Assembly: GCF_900290235.1 (NCBI RefSeq)
Contig: NZ_OLMK01000061.1
Span: 124,001 to 188,000 of the forward strand
DNA length: 64,000 nt
Source of the DNA: Streptomyces sp. MA5143a
GTDB lineage: Bacteria; Actinomycetota; Actinomycetes; Streptomycetales; Streptomycetaceae
Direction: 5' to 3'
The position numbers and the translations under genes were made by a program. The notes under the pieces were generated by a model, which searched no databases, was not told where the DNA came from, and was given only the letters and a program-made list of their open reading frames with translations. Shown here piece after piece: positions 25,952 to 33,209 of the stretch. The first letter of the stretch is position 1, and the number at the start of each line of letters is the position of its first letter.

Positions 25952-26996
25952 ACACCTCCTCCCTGGGCCGAACTCCCAGTCCCGGCAGCTCACTTGCCCG
26001 TACGACCCCGTCGTGGCCGCCGATGCCGGTCCACGGGTCGTGGGCGAGCAGGAGATGTCCGTCGAGGTCGGCCCAGCGGGCCCGGTCGGCGAGGTGGACG
26101 GCCGGGGCGAGACCGAGGCTGCTGGCGGTGAGGCAGCCGAGCATGATGTCGGTGCCGCTGCCCTCGATCGCCGCGGCGATCCCCAGGGCCGCGTGGACGC
26201 CGCCGCACTTGGCGAGCTTGACGTTCACCCCGTGGACGCGCCCGGCGAGTCGCCGCACGTCCTCGGCGCTCACGGCGTCCTCGTCGGCGATCACCGGCAG
26301 CGGCGAGCGCTCGGCGAGGGCGGCCAGCGCCTCCGGATCGCCGGGGACGAGGGGCTGTTCGACGGCCGCCACGCCCAGTTCCGCGAAGCGCGGCAGCAGG
26401 GCGTCCGCTCGGGCCGCCGTCCAGGCGCCGTTGGGGTCGAGGAGCAGCCGCACGCCGGGCGCCGCGTCCCGCACGGCCCGCACACGCGCGAGGTCGTCCC
26501 CCGGATCGGGCGCGCCCGCCTTGATCTTGACGACCTGGAAGCCGTGCGCGGCGAGCCGGCGTGCCTCGGTGGCGGCACGCGCCGGCGCGGTGATCCCGAT
26601 GGTCCGGGCGGTGGCCGCCACCGGGGCGGACGGTGCGCCGAGCAGTCGGTGGACGGGGCTGCCCGCCCGCTTCCCGACCAGGTCGAGCAGCGCGGCGTCC
26701 ACGGCCGCGGTGACGGCCGGCGGAGTGTCCGAGCCCGCCACGTCACCGTCGATGAGGGCCTGGAGCGCGCTCTCCGGATCGGGGAGGCGCTCCAGATCGG
26801 TGGCGACCGTTGTGCACAGCCGCCCGAGGGTGTCGGCGTCGAGGCCGTAGTACACGCTGGTGACGGCCTCGCCGTGGCCGCGCAGACCGTCGTGCTCGAC
26901 GGTCAGCCACACCGCCTCGCGGGCGGTCATGGTGGAGCGCGAGATGCGCAACGGCTCGGCGAGGTCGAGCCGTACGGTGCGCTGAGTGACCTTCAC
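25932..26996 (-). CDS. Enolase-superfamily dipeptide epimerase (L-Ala-D/L-Glu epimerase type)
   Basis: 354 residues. The capping N-terminal domain (LDLAEPLRISRSTMTAREAV, WLTVEHDGLRGHGEAVTSVY) precedes the barrel. Catalytic KxK is HGFQVVKIKAGAPDPGDD (Lys157 and Lys159). Metal ligands lie in LLLDPNGAWTA (Asp), AAVEQPLVPGD (Glu) and PVIADEDAVSAEDV (Asp). The opposing catalytic lysine is in HGVNVKLAKCGGVHAAL. DIMLGCLTASSLGLAPAVHL is the usual last-strand motif. Members epimerise the alpha carbon of the second residue of dipeptides, often beside ATP-grasp ligases, as here. GTG at 26996 overlaps the PLP-enzyme stop by 4 bp. Confidence 0.9.
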   Translation of the reverse strand: MKVTQRTVRLDLAEPLRISRSTMTAREAVWLTVEHDGLRGHGEAVTSVYYGLDADTLGRLCTTVATDLERLPDPESALQALIDGDVAGSDTPPAVTAAVDAALLDLVGKRAGSPVHRLLGAPSAPVAATARTIGITAPARAATEARRLAAHGFQVVKIKAGAPDPGDDLARVRAVRDAAPGVRLLLDPNGAWTAARADALLPRFAELGVAAVEQPLVPGDPEALAALAERSPLPVIADEDAVSAEDVRRLAGRVHGVNVKLAKCGGVHAALGIAAAIEGSGTDIMLGCLTASSLGLAPAVHLADRARWADLDGHLLLAHDPWTGIGGHDGVVRASELPGLGVRPREEVCGADVA

Positions 26997-28126
26997 AGGC
27001 TCTCCTCCGTCACGGGCGGGGCGGAGGGGACCCGGCGCCGGCCGCCCGCCGGGACGGCGGGTGCGGCCAGGGGGTCGCTGACCCTGCGGCAGCGGACCCA
27101 GCCGACCGCCTCGGCCGCGCCGGGATGCGGGATCTCCACGGGCCGTACGGCCGCCGTGGCCCGGTCGATGCCGTGGGCGGCGGCGAAGTCGTCGTCGTAG
27201 ACGCTGCCGAGGTAGCGGTGCGGCCCGTCGGGGAAGACGGTGGCGACGACGGCGCCCGGATGGACACGGGCCGCCCACGCGGCGACGAGCGCGACCGCCC
27301 CGGTGCTCCAGCCGCCGCTGACGAAGCTGCCGCGGGCGAGCCGCCGGCAGCTGTCCACGGCTTCCGCGGGGCCCACCCAGTGGACCTCGTCGAACGCCTC
27401 GTAGGCGACGTTGCGCGGATGGATGCTGCTGCCCAGCCCGCGCATCAACCGCGGCCGGGCCGGCTGCCCGAAGATCGTGGAACCGGTGGAGTCGACGCCG
27501 ATCAGACCGAGCGCGGGCCAGTGCCGCCGCAGCGGGCCGATGATGCCCGCGCTGTGTCCGCCGGTGCCGACACTGCACACCAGGATGTCCACATGGTCGA
27601 GCTGCGCCGCGAGTTCGGCCGCCAGGGAGGCGTAACCGGCCGTGTTGTCGGGGTTGTTGTACTGGTCGGGCCAGTACGCGCCGGGCAGCACGGCGAGCAG
27701 CTCCCGCAGCCGGGCGAGCCGGGCCGCCTGCCAGCCGCCGTGCTGCGCCGGGCGGTCGACCAGCTCCAGCCGTACGCCGTGGGAGCGCAGCAACTGCCGC
27801 ATGGACGGCTCCAGTTCGCTGTCGCCGACCAGGACCACCGGATGCCCGAGGGCCTGACCGGCGAAGGCCAGTCCGATGCCCAGGGTGCCGGACGTGGACT
27901 CCACGACCGGAGCGCCGGGGCGCAGCTCACCGCGCTCGCGGGCCCCCAGCAGCATGGACACGGCGGCCCGCGCCTTCATGCCGCCCGCCGCGAGCCCTTC
28001 GAGCTTGGCCCAGAAGCCGGGCTGCGGTCCGGGCAGGTCGGCGGTGATCCGCGCCAGCGGTGTACGTCCGACGAGGGACAGCAGTTCCGGCCGGGCGACG
28101 GAACGCAGAACGGTCGGCGAGGTCAC
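26993..28126 (-). CDS. PLP-dependent cysteine-synthase/CBS-fold enzyme (fold type II)
   Basis: 377 residues. SLVGRTPLARITADLP opens the fold. KLEGLAAGGMKARAAVSMLL carries the PLP lysine at Lys51 in the place of the usual SLKDR lysine. VVESTSGTLGIGLAFAGQAL is the substrate/carboxylate loop, VCSVGTGGHSAGIIGPLR the glycine-rich phosphate cradle, and ARGSFVSGGWSTGAVALVAA the end of the cofactor pocket. About 60 extra C-terminal residues (including VSDPLAAPAVPAGGRRRV) exceed a typical CysK. SbnA-type homologues use O-phosphoserine to make aminoacrylate-derived amino acids; an analogous beta-replacement is the best guess. GTG at 28126 overlaps the preceding stop by 4 bp. Confidence 0.88.
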   Translation of the reverse strand: MTSPTVLRSVARPELLSLVGRTPLARITADLPGPQPGFWAKLEGLAAGGMKARAAVSMLLGARERGELRPGAPVVESTSGTLGIGLAFAGQALGHPVVLVGDSELEPSMRQLLRSHGVRLELVDRPAQHGGWQAARLARLRELLAVLPGAYWPDQYNNPDNTAGYASLAAELAAQLDHVDILVCSVGTGGHSAGIIGPLRRHWPALGLIGVDSTGSTIFGQPARPRLMRGLGSSIHPRNVAYEAFDEVHWVGPAEAVDSCRRLARGSFVSGGWSTGAVALVAAWAARVHPGAVVATVFPDGPHRYLGSVYDDDFAAAHGIDRATAAVRPVEIPHPGAAEAVGWVRCRRVSDPLAAPAVPAGGRRRVPSAPPVTEESL

Positions 28127-28971
28127 CGGCCACCTCCCGGACCAGGACACTCCAGGCGGTAGCGGTGCAGGACACCGGGACCCGCGTCCAGCCAGAAGAA
28201 CGGGTACGGCTCGGCGCACACGGCGCTCACCCCGTGCCCGAGGAGGCGGGGCAGTACCGCGCTGCCGGTCTGCGCGAACACCACCAACTGACTGCCGTGC
28301 CGCAGGGCGTGGCGCCGCAGCGGTTCGAACGTGTCGTTGCCGAGCGTCATCCCGGAGACGAGCAGCGCGTCACAGCGGCCGGCCGCGCCGAGCGCGTCGG
28401 TGACGATCTCCTCGCCCCACTCCGTCACCCCGCCCTTGAGGTCGCACGGCACGTACCGCAGCGCACGGGAACGCAGCGCTTCCAGCAGGGAGTTGACGAC
28501 CCCGACGACGAGGACCGTCGAGCCGGCCGGCAGATCGAGCAGGTCGACGACCGCGTCGGCCCGCGCCCGGGACTTCTCCAGGGAGGTGCCGGCCGGCAGG
28601 GCGAACGGACGCGCCCCGTTGTCCGGGGTGTGCGGGGTGACGTGCATCAGATAGGCGTCGAGCGCCGCCACCCGCACCGGCGCCAGCGGATGGTCCAGCA
28701 GCCGGGCCACATCGGCGCCCACGCAGTCGTCGATCGCCGTATCGGGCAGGGCGCCCGGCTCGACCGCGCAGGAGCCGACGGCACCGGCGAGCCGCAGGCT
28801 GAGCACCTCGTTGCGGTAGCCGGTGCCGCGCCCGTCGTGCCGTACGGCCTGCCGGGTCGTGAAGGCCACCGCGATCCGCAGGGTCCTCGGGTCGGGACCG
28901 AGCTCTCCGGCCCGGGCCCGCTCCAGCAGTTCCTCGTACGTGGCCGCGCGGGCCGTCACGGCGATGGTCAC
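28123..28971 (-). CDS. DUF4213/DUF364 Rossmann-like protein (putative heavy-metal chelation domain)
   Basis: 282 residues. The N-terminal half (RIAVAFTTRQAVRHDGRGTG, YRNEVLSLRLAGAVGSCAVE) fits DUF4213. The C-terminal half (GSTVLVVGVVNSLLEALRSR, CDALLVSGMTLGNDTFEPLR, GSQLVVFAQTGSAVLPRLLG) fits DUF364, a Rossmann-like domain annotated in Pfam as a putative heavy-metal chelation domain. The SGMTLGNDTFEPLL-like signature is the most diagnostic piece. No biochemical role is firmly established for the family. It ends PGVLHRYRLECPGPGGGR. GTG at 28971 overlaps the ATP-grasp stop by 4 bp. Its presence strengthens a metal-related reading of the operon, though the family assignment rests on pattern recognition only. 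Confidence 0.7.
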   Translation of the reverse strand: MTIAVTARAATYEELLERARAGELGPDPRTLRIAVAFTTRQAVRHDGRGTGYRNEVLSLRLAGAVGSCAVEPGALPDTAIDDCVGADVARLLDHPLAPVRVAALDAYLMHVTPHTPDNGARPFALPAGTSLEKSRARADAVVDLLDLPAGSTVLVVGVVNSLLEALRSRALRYVPCDLKGGVTEWGEEIVTDALGAAGRCDALLVSGMTLGNDTFEPLRRHALRHGSQLVVFAQTGSAVLPRLLGHGVSAVCAEPYPFFWLDAGPGVLHRYRLECPGPGGGR

Positions 28972-30224
28972 CGGATCACCAGCCCGGCGCTCAACTCGCC
29001 GAGCAGCGCCTCGACCTGCGTCCGCGCGCCCTGCCCACGGGGGTCGCCCACCATGATGTGCCCGAGGTACTCGTTGTTGCTGCCGGCCGACCTGACCGGC
29101 CGTCCCGGTTCGGCGAGTTGCGTCTCCAGAACCCCGTCGGCGCGCTTCAACGGGGTGTCGTCCAGGGCGTCGAGCGTGCCCGAGACCTCGGGCACGAGGA
29201 AGCCGACGGCCGCGCTGCGCAGCCCGGTCTCGCGACGTGTCAGGTCGGGCGCGACGCCGAGGGCGACGTCGACGGCGGCAGCGGCGAGGTCGATGCCGGT
29301 GACATGCCGGATCAGTTCGGTGATGCGGTTCCCGGCGGGCCGCGGGTTGACCTCGACGACACGGGGGCCGTCCGGGGTCAGCTTGATCTCGGTGTGCGCC
29401 ACGACGCCGTCGGTCAACCCGAGGGCCTTGAGCGCGCAGAGCGCCGTCTGCTCGGCGGCGTCCGCGTCGGCCGACGACAGGTCGGCGGGGAACATGTGCC
29501 CGGTCTCGATGAACGCCGGTGCCCCGCCGATGCTCTTGTCGGTCACCCCGACGACGTGCACCGCTCCCGCGTACGAGACGGTCTCCACGCTCACCTCGGG
29601 GCCGGTCAGCAACTCCTCCAGGAGCACGGCGGGCACCCGCCGCTGCCCGCGCGCGTTCAGCGGGAAGTCGGTCAACGCGCCTACAGCAGCCGCCAGTTCG
29701 CTCTCGTCGTCGATGCGGCGCACATACATGCCCGCGCACAGGTCGACCGGCTTCACGACCAGCGGATAACCGATGTCCCGCGCCGCCCGCGCGAGATCGG
29801 CCCACTCCTCGTGGACGGCGAAGCGCGGTCCCGGCACCCCCGCGTCGGTGAGGACGCGGCGGGTGGAGTCCTTGCGGCAGGCGTTCTCGACCGCCTCCGG
29901 GCCGGGTCCGGGCAGTCCGAGGCGCCCGGCGATCCGGGCGACGGCCGGCAGGTAGTAGTCGCAGGACGAGATGACCCCGTCGAAGCCGAACACGCCGTCG
30001 AGCCGCTCGATCTCCGGCAGCAGCGTGCCGAGGTCGTTGGTGTCGGCCGTGATCACATGGCGCGCGCCGAGCAGGGGGTGCGCGGTGCCCTCGGGGGCCG
30101 AGCGCAGGTAGTGGTGCAGGTCGCGGGTGAGGAACGTGAACTCGTGTCCGCCCTCCCGAACGGCCCGTGGCAGCAGCCTGCTCATCGATCCGACCCAGCT
30201 CTCGACCACCAACAGATGAGCCAC
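28968..30224 (-). CDS. ATP-grasp carboxylate-amine ligase (first gene of the operon)
   Basis: 418 residues. An N-terminal Rossmann-like preATP domain (MAHLLVVESWVGSMSRLLPR) is followed by the ATP-grasp core: DSTRRVLTDAGVPGPRFAVH, YPLVVKPVDLCAGMYVRRID (ATP-contact lysine and loop), LLEELLTGPEVSVETVSYAG, and the Mg-binding HTEIKLTPDGPRVVEVNPRP with AGNRI. This arrangement is that of L-amino-acid ligases such as BacD, which form a peptide or amide bond through an acyl phosphate. GTG at 30224 with GGGGAG upstream. It heads a run of genes joined mainly by GTGA overlaps; together with the epimerase it suggests dipeptide synthesis. Substrates are unknown. Confidence 0.9.
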   Translation of the reverse strand: MAHLLVVESWVGSMSRLLPRAVREGGHEFTFLTRDLHHYLRSAPEGTAHPLLGARHVITADTNDLGTLLPEIERLDGVFGFDGVISSCDYYLPAVARIAGRLGLPGPGPEAVENACRKDSTRRVLTDAGVPGPRFAVHEEWADLARAARDIGYPLVVKPVDLCAGMYVRRIDDESELAAAVGALTDFPLNARGQRRVPAVLLEELLTGPEVSVETVSYAGAVHVVGVTDKSIGGAPAFIETGHMFPADLSSADADAAEQTALCALKALGLTDGVVAHTEIKLTPDGPRVVEVNPRPAGNRITELIRHVTGIDLAAAAVDVALGVAPDLTRRETGLRSAAVGFLVPEVSGTLDALDDTPLKRADGVLETQLAEPGRPVRSAGSNNEYLGHIMVGDPRGQGARTQVEALLGELSAGLVIR

Positions 30225-30271
30225 GGCTCCCCTTTTCGTGCGGTGTGGTTCAGGCGTCAGGGCAGCCCGAC

Positions 30272-30293
30272 GGCGCCTCGACAGGGAGGCGCC
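30272..30293 (-). promoter_or_regulatory. Leader hairpin in the 5' untranslated region of the ten-gene operon
   Basis: GGCGCCTC (30272-30279) and GAGGCGCC (30286-30293) form a perfect 8-bp stem with a 6-base loop. It lies between the predicted -10 (30309-30314) and the start codon at 30224, so it would be near the 5' end of the mRNA. It could stabilise the transcript or act as an attenuator; no run of T follows on the minus strand. Confidence 0.5.
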
Positions 30294-30308
30294 CGGGTTG
30301 ACATGCCC

Positions 30309-30337
30309 ACCTTATCGATAATCATTTTCATTGTCAT
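30309..30337 (-). promoter_or_regulatory. Promoter with embedded Zur-like operator for the ten-gene operon
   Basis: Read on the minus strand: ATGACA (-35, 30337-30332), exactly 17 bases, TAAGGT (-10, 30314-30309). Inside the spacer is CGATAATCATTTTCA (30316-30330 as read on plus), a 7-1-7 palindrome whose arms match at 5 of 7 positions. It is close to the TGAAAAT-n-ATTTTCA pattern known for actinobacterial Zur boxes. A repressor bound there would block both promoter elements. The A/T-rich stretch stands out in a >70% GC region. A Fur-family regulator other than Zur cannot be excluded. Confidence 0.65.
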
Positions 30338-30356
30338 GTGGTTGGGGCGAGGGAGG

Positions 30357-30590
30357 GGCGCGGCCCGCGCCACCGGACTGCCCGGCCGTCCGGCAGCGGC
30401 GCTCGCCGTCCTCGTCAACACCCGTGGTCTGACCGAACTCGTCATCCTGGCCGTGGGCCTCCGGCTCGGCGCGCTGGACGACCGGTTGTACTCCTCCATG
30501 GTCGTCATGGCCCTCGTCACGACAGCGACGGCGAGGCCCCTCCTGCACCTGATCCTGCCCACGCGCCCGGCGGCACAGGACCTTCCCGGA
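30357..30590 (+). pseudogene. 3' remnant of a cation/proton antiporter (CPA2/KefB-like)
   Basis: The plus-strand frame reads ALAVLVNTRGLTELVILAVG, then LRLGALDDRLYSSMVVMALV and TTATARPLLHLILPTRPA. NTRGLTELVIL..GL..G.....L....V.MALVTT...PLL is the hallmark of the last two membrane segments of CPA2 sodium/proton antiporters, which are ~400 residues long. Everything upstream is missing: the frame passes straight into the operator region of the divergent operon. No plausible translation start precedes it. It ends at TAG 30648-30650, overlapping the 3' end of the VWA gene. Best read as a gene truncated when the neighbouring operon arrived. Confidence 0.72.
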
Positions 30591-30598
30591 CGCCGCCC

Positions 30599-31849
30599 CT
30601 ACCCGATCTCGACCACCCGCGCCCAGTCCGGCGGCGAGTCCGGCACGTAGTCGGGGTCTTCTTCGTCCCAGGAGTGGCCGTTCCGGGGAAACAGGCCCAC
30701 CACCGTCCGGCACGCGGGCCGACTCGACGGCCACGGTGTCTGACCGTCGGTCAGGACCACGACGACATCGGGCCGGGGCCGCGACCGCAGCGCCCGGGCG
30801 AAGCCGCTCCGCAGATCCGTGCCCCCACCGCCCACCAGGGGGATGCCCTCCGCCCGGCACAGCGGATGAGCGATCCGGGCCGCCGCGTCACAGGGCACCA
30901 CGGTGACCAGATCCCGTCTCCCGCCCACGGCACGGGAGATCGCGGCCACCTCCAGCAGCGCACTGCCCAGTTCGGCGTCGCTGACCGACCCGGAGGTGTC
31001 GATGACCACCGAGACCCGGGGCGGGGTGCGCCGCAGACTCGGCAGCACCGCCCCCGGCACCCCCGCCGACCGCCGGGACGGCCGGCCATAGGTGTAGTCG
31101 TCGCCCCCGCCCGCGACGGCGACCGCCGCACGCACCGCCGCGCCCAGCAACTCCCGCCACGGCTGCGGCGGATGGAACGCGTCCTCCGCCCATCGCCGCC
31201 ACCCCTCCGGGGCGTGGCCCGGGCGCCCCTTGATGCCCTGGGCGACCCGGAAACGGACCCCGTCCTTCTCCCGCTCGCTCAGGCCGTGCGCCCCGTCGGG
31301 GCCGAGGTCCCACTCCCGCTCCAGCCCGTCGGCGCCGCTGCCGCAGTCCAGCCAGGCCAGATCGTTCATCAACGGCCCGAGCCGGAACAGCCGCAGGTAC
31401 TCCTCCATGAGCAGCCCCTCACGCAGCCGCAGCGTCTCCGGCTCGACGGCGCCCTCCGGCTTGACCAGCCGGTCGCCGAACGCGTCGTCGTTGATCTCGC
31501 AGTCCGCGGCGATGTTGATCCGCAGCCGGTCCCCGCGGCCGGTCAGCCCCAGCTCCCTGGCGATCCGGTCGCCGCGCCCGTGGTGGTCGCGCAGCAGATG
31601 GGACACCTCGTGCACCCAGACGCCCGCCAGTTCCTCCACCGGTGTGCGGTCCACGAAGGCGGGGGAGATGTAACACCGCCAGTGCGGGTCCACGGCCATG
31701 GTGGGCACCTGCCGGGACACGACGGGATGCAGCGCGAACAGCGCCGTCGCCAGATAGGGCCGCGCCCTCGCCGCCTGGAGCCTGGCCGTGAACAGCTTGT
31801 CGCGGTCCAGTGCCGCGTCGAGGCGCGCCCTCGTCGTGTCGGCGCTCAT
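30599..31849 (-). CDS. VWA-like putative metallopeptidase (DUF2201 type)
   Basis: 416 residues. The N-terminal part has a zinc-type helix LAGVWVHEVSHLLRDHHGRG (HEVSH, an HExxH motif), then ADCEINDDAFGDRLVKPEGA, matching the DUF2201 N-terminal metallopeptidase-like domain. The C-terminal part is VWA-like: SVVIDTSGSVSDAELGSALL (MIDAS DxSxS), GGGGTDLRSGFARALRSRP and VVVVLTDGQTPWP. Such proteins pair with MoxR ATPases, presumably in metal-dependent protein maturation or folding. ATG at 31849 overlaps the ATPase stop by 4 bp. Third gene of a minus-strand operon; substrate unknown. Confidence 0.87.
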   Translation of the reverse strand: MSADTTRARLDAALDRDKLFTARLQAARARPYLATALFALHPVVSRQVPTMAVDPHWRCYISPAFVDRTPVEELAGVWVHEVSHLLRDHHGRGDRIARELGLTGRGDRLRINIAADCEINDDAFGDRLVKPEGAVEPETLRLREGLLMEEYLRLFRLGPLMNDLAWLDCGSGADGLEREWDLGPDGAHGLSEREKDGVRFRVAQGIKGRPGHAPEGWRRWAEDAFHPPQPWRELLGAAVRAAVAVAGGGDDYTYGRPSRRSAGVPGAVLPSLRRTPPRVSVVIDTSGSVSDAELGSALLEVAAISRAVGGRRDLVTVVPCDAAARIAHPLCRAEGIPLVGGGGTDLRSGFARALRSRPRPDVVVVLTDGQTPWPSSRPACRTVVGLFPRNGHSWDEEDPDYVPDSPPDWARVVEIG

Positions 31850-33108
31850 CGGCGGACCTTCGTCGCCGCGGCGGCACGGCTCGCCGCCTCGTCCGCCCGC
31901 CGGGACAGCGTGACCACTCCGGCGAGCTGCTCGATCTCCGCCGGCACGTCCCAGTCCTCCCGGCGCAGTGAGGCGAGCGTCGTCGCGGGGACGACCACCA
32001 GATCCGGGGCACCCGTCTCCAACGCCCGGACCAGCAGTGCCCACGCGGCGTCCCAGCGGGGCTTCTCCGGGCGTGCCCGTACGGCCGCCACGACCCCGTC
32101 GAGCACCGCCTGCCGCAGATCACCCCGGTCGGGCAGCGCCGCGCGCGCCGGGTCCGCGAGCAGCTCCTCGGGATCCGGCAGGTCCATCCGGTCCAGGCTC
32201 GCCAGCAGCTCCAGCCCCGGCCCGTCGCCGACGGTGCCCCTGACCAGCAGGGACAGGACGTCGCGGGAGACCCCGGAGGCGGTGGCGAAGGCGATCAGCC
32301 GCAGGGTCATCTCCCAGCTGCGCGGCGAGGGCCAGGCGCCGCCCCGCCGGCTCTCGCTGTTGGGCAGTTGGTGCACCAGCTTGGGGCGGGCCGCGAGCAG
32401 CCCGCACACCGCGCGGCGGGCGTGGTCCACGGCTTCCGGGAGCCTCTCCGGGGCGAGCCGGGGCAGGGTCGCGCGCGGCCAGGTCCCGCCGAGACCCCGG
32501 ACGACGACCTCGTGGTCGTGGGTCCATTGCAGGTGCACGAACCGGTTGGCGAGCGGCGGGCTCAGCTCCCAGCCGTCGGCCGCCGAGGACCGGGGGTTGG
32601 CGGCGGCCACGATCCGCACCTCGGGCGGCAGTTGGAGCGTGCCGATCCGCCGCTCCAGCACCAGCCGCAGCAGGGCGGCCTGTACGGCCGGCGGCGCGGT
32701 CGACAGCTCGTCCAGGAACAGCAGGCCCCGCCCGGCCCGCACCAGGCGCACCGCCCAGTCCGGCGGGGCCATCGGCACTCCCTGCTCGGCGGGGTCGTCG
32801 CCCACGACGGGCAGGCCCGAGAAGTCGGACGGCTCGTGCACGCTGGCGATCACCGTCGTCAACGGCAGGTCCAGCGCGGCGGCGAGCTGGGTCAGCGCCG
32901 CCGTCTTGCCGATGCCCGGCTCACCCCACAGCAGTACGGGCAGATCGGCGGCGACGGCCAGTGTCAGCGCCTCCAGTTGGGTGTCGGGCCGGGGTTCGGT
33001 GGTGGTGTCGCGCAACAGGGTCAGCAGAGCGTCGGCCACGTCCAGTTGGGAGGCGAAGGACACCTCCGGGGTGGCAGAAACAGGGGCAAAGGGTGCGTAA
33101 GTCGTCAT
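31846..33108 (-). CDS. MoxR-like AAA+ ATPase
   Basis: 420 residues. Walker A DLPVLLWGEPGIGKTAALTQ, Walker B AGRGLLFLDELSTAPPAVQA, sensor 1 EVRIVAAANPRSSAADGWEL and arginine-finger region LSPPLANRFVHLQW are all in place, and the HEPSDFSGLPV pore-loop segment is typical of the MoxR group. It should act as a chaperone-type remodeller with the VWA protein encoded directly downstream (4-bp overlap). ATG at 33108 with AAAGGTGATC upstream. A 101-bp gap separates it from the upstream gene. Confidence 0.9.
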   Translation of the reverse strand: MTTYAPFAPVSATPEVSFASQLDVADALLTLLRDTTTEPRPDTQLEALTLAVAADLPVLLWGEPGIGKTAALTQLAAALDLPLTTVIASVHEPSDFSGLPVVGDDPAEQGVPMAPPDWAVRLVRAGRGLLFLDELSTAPPAVQAALLRLVLERRIGTLQLPPEVRIVAAANPRSSAADGWELSPPLANRFVHLQWTHDHEVVVRGLGGTWPRATLPRLAPERLPEAVDHARRAVCGLLAARPKLVHQLPNSESRRGGAWPSPRSWEMTLRLIAFATASGVSRDVLSLLVRGTVGDGPGLELLASLDRMDLPDPEELLADPARAALPDRGDLRQAVLDGVVAAVRARPEKPRWDAAWALLVRALETGAPDLVVVPATTLASLRREDWDVPAEIEQLAGVVTLSRRADEAASRAAAATKVRR

Positions 33109-33209
33109 GGGTGATCACCTTTGGTGTGTGGTGGGGCGGGCCGGGGCCCAGGGGCCCGGGTGAAGGGGGAAGTGGTGCGCAGAGGTCGGTGGAAGAGCGC
33201 GTCAGGTGG

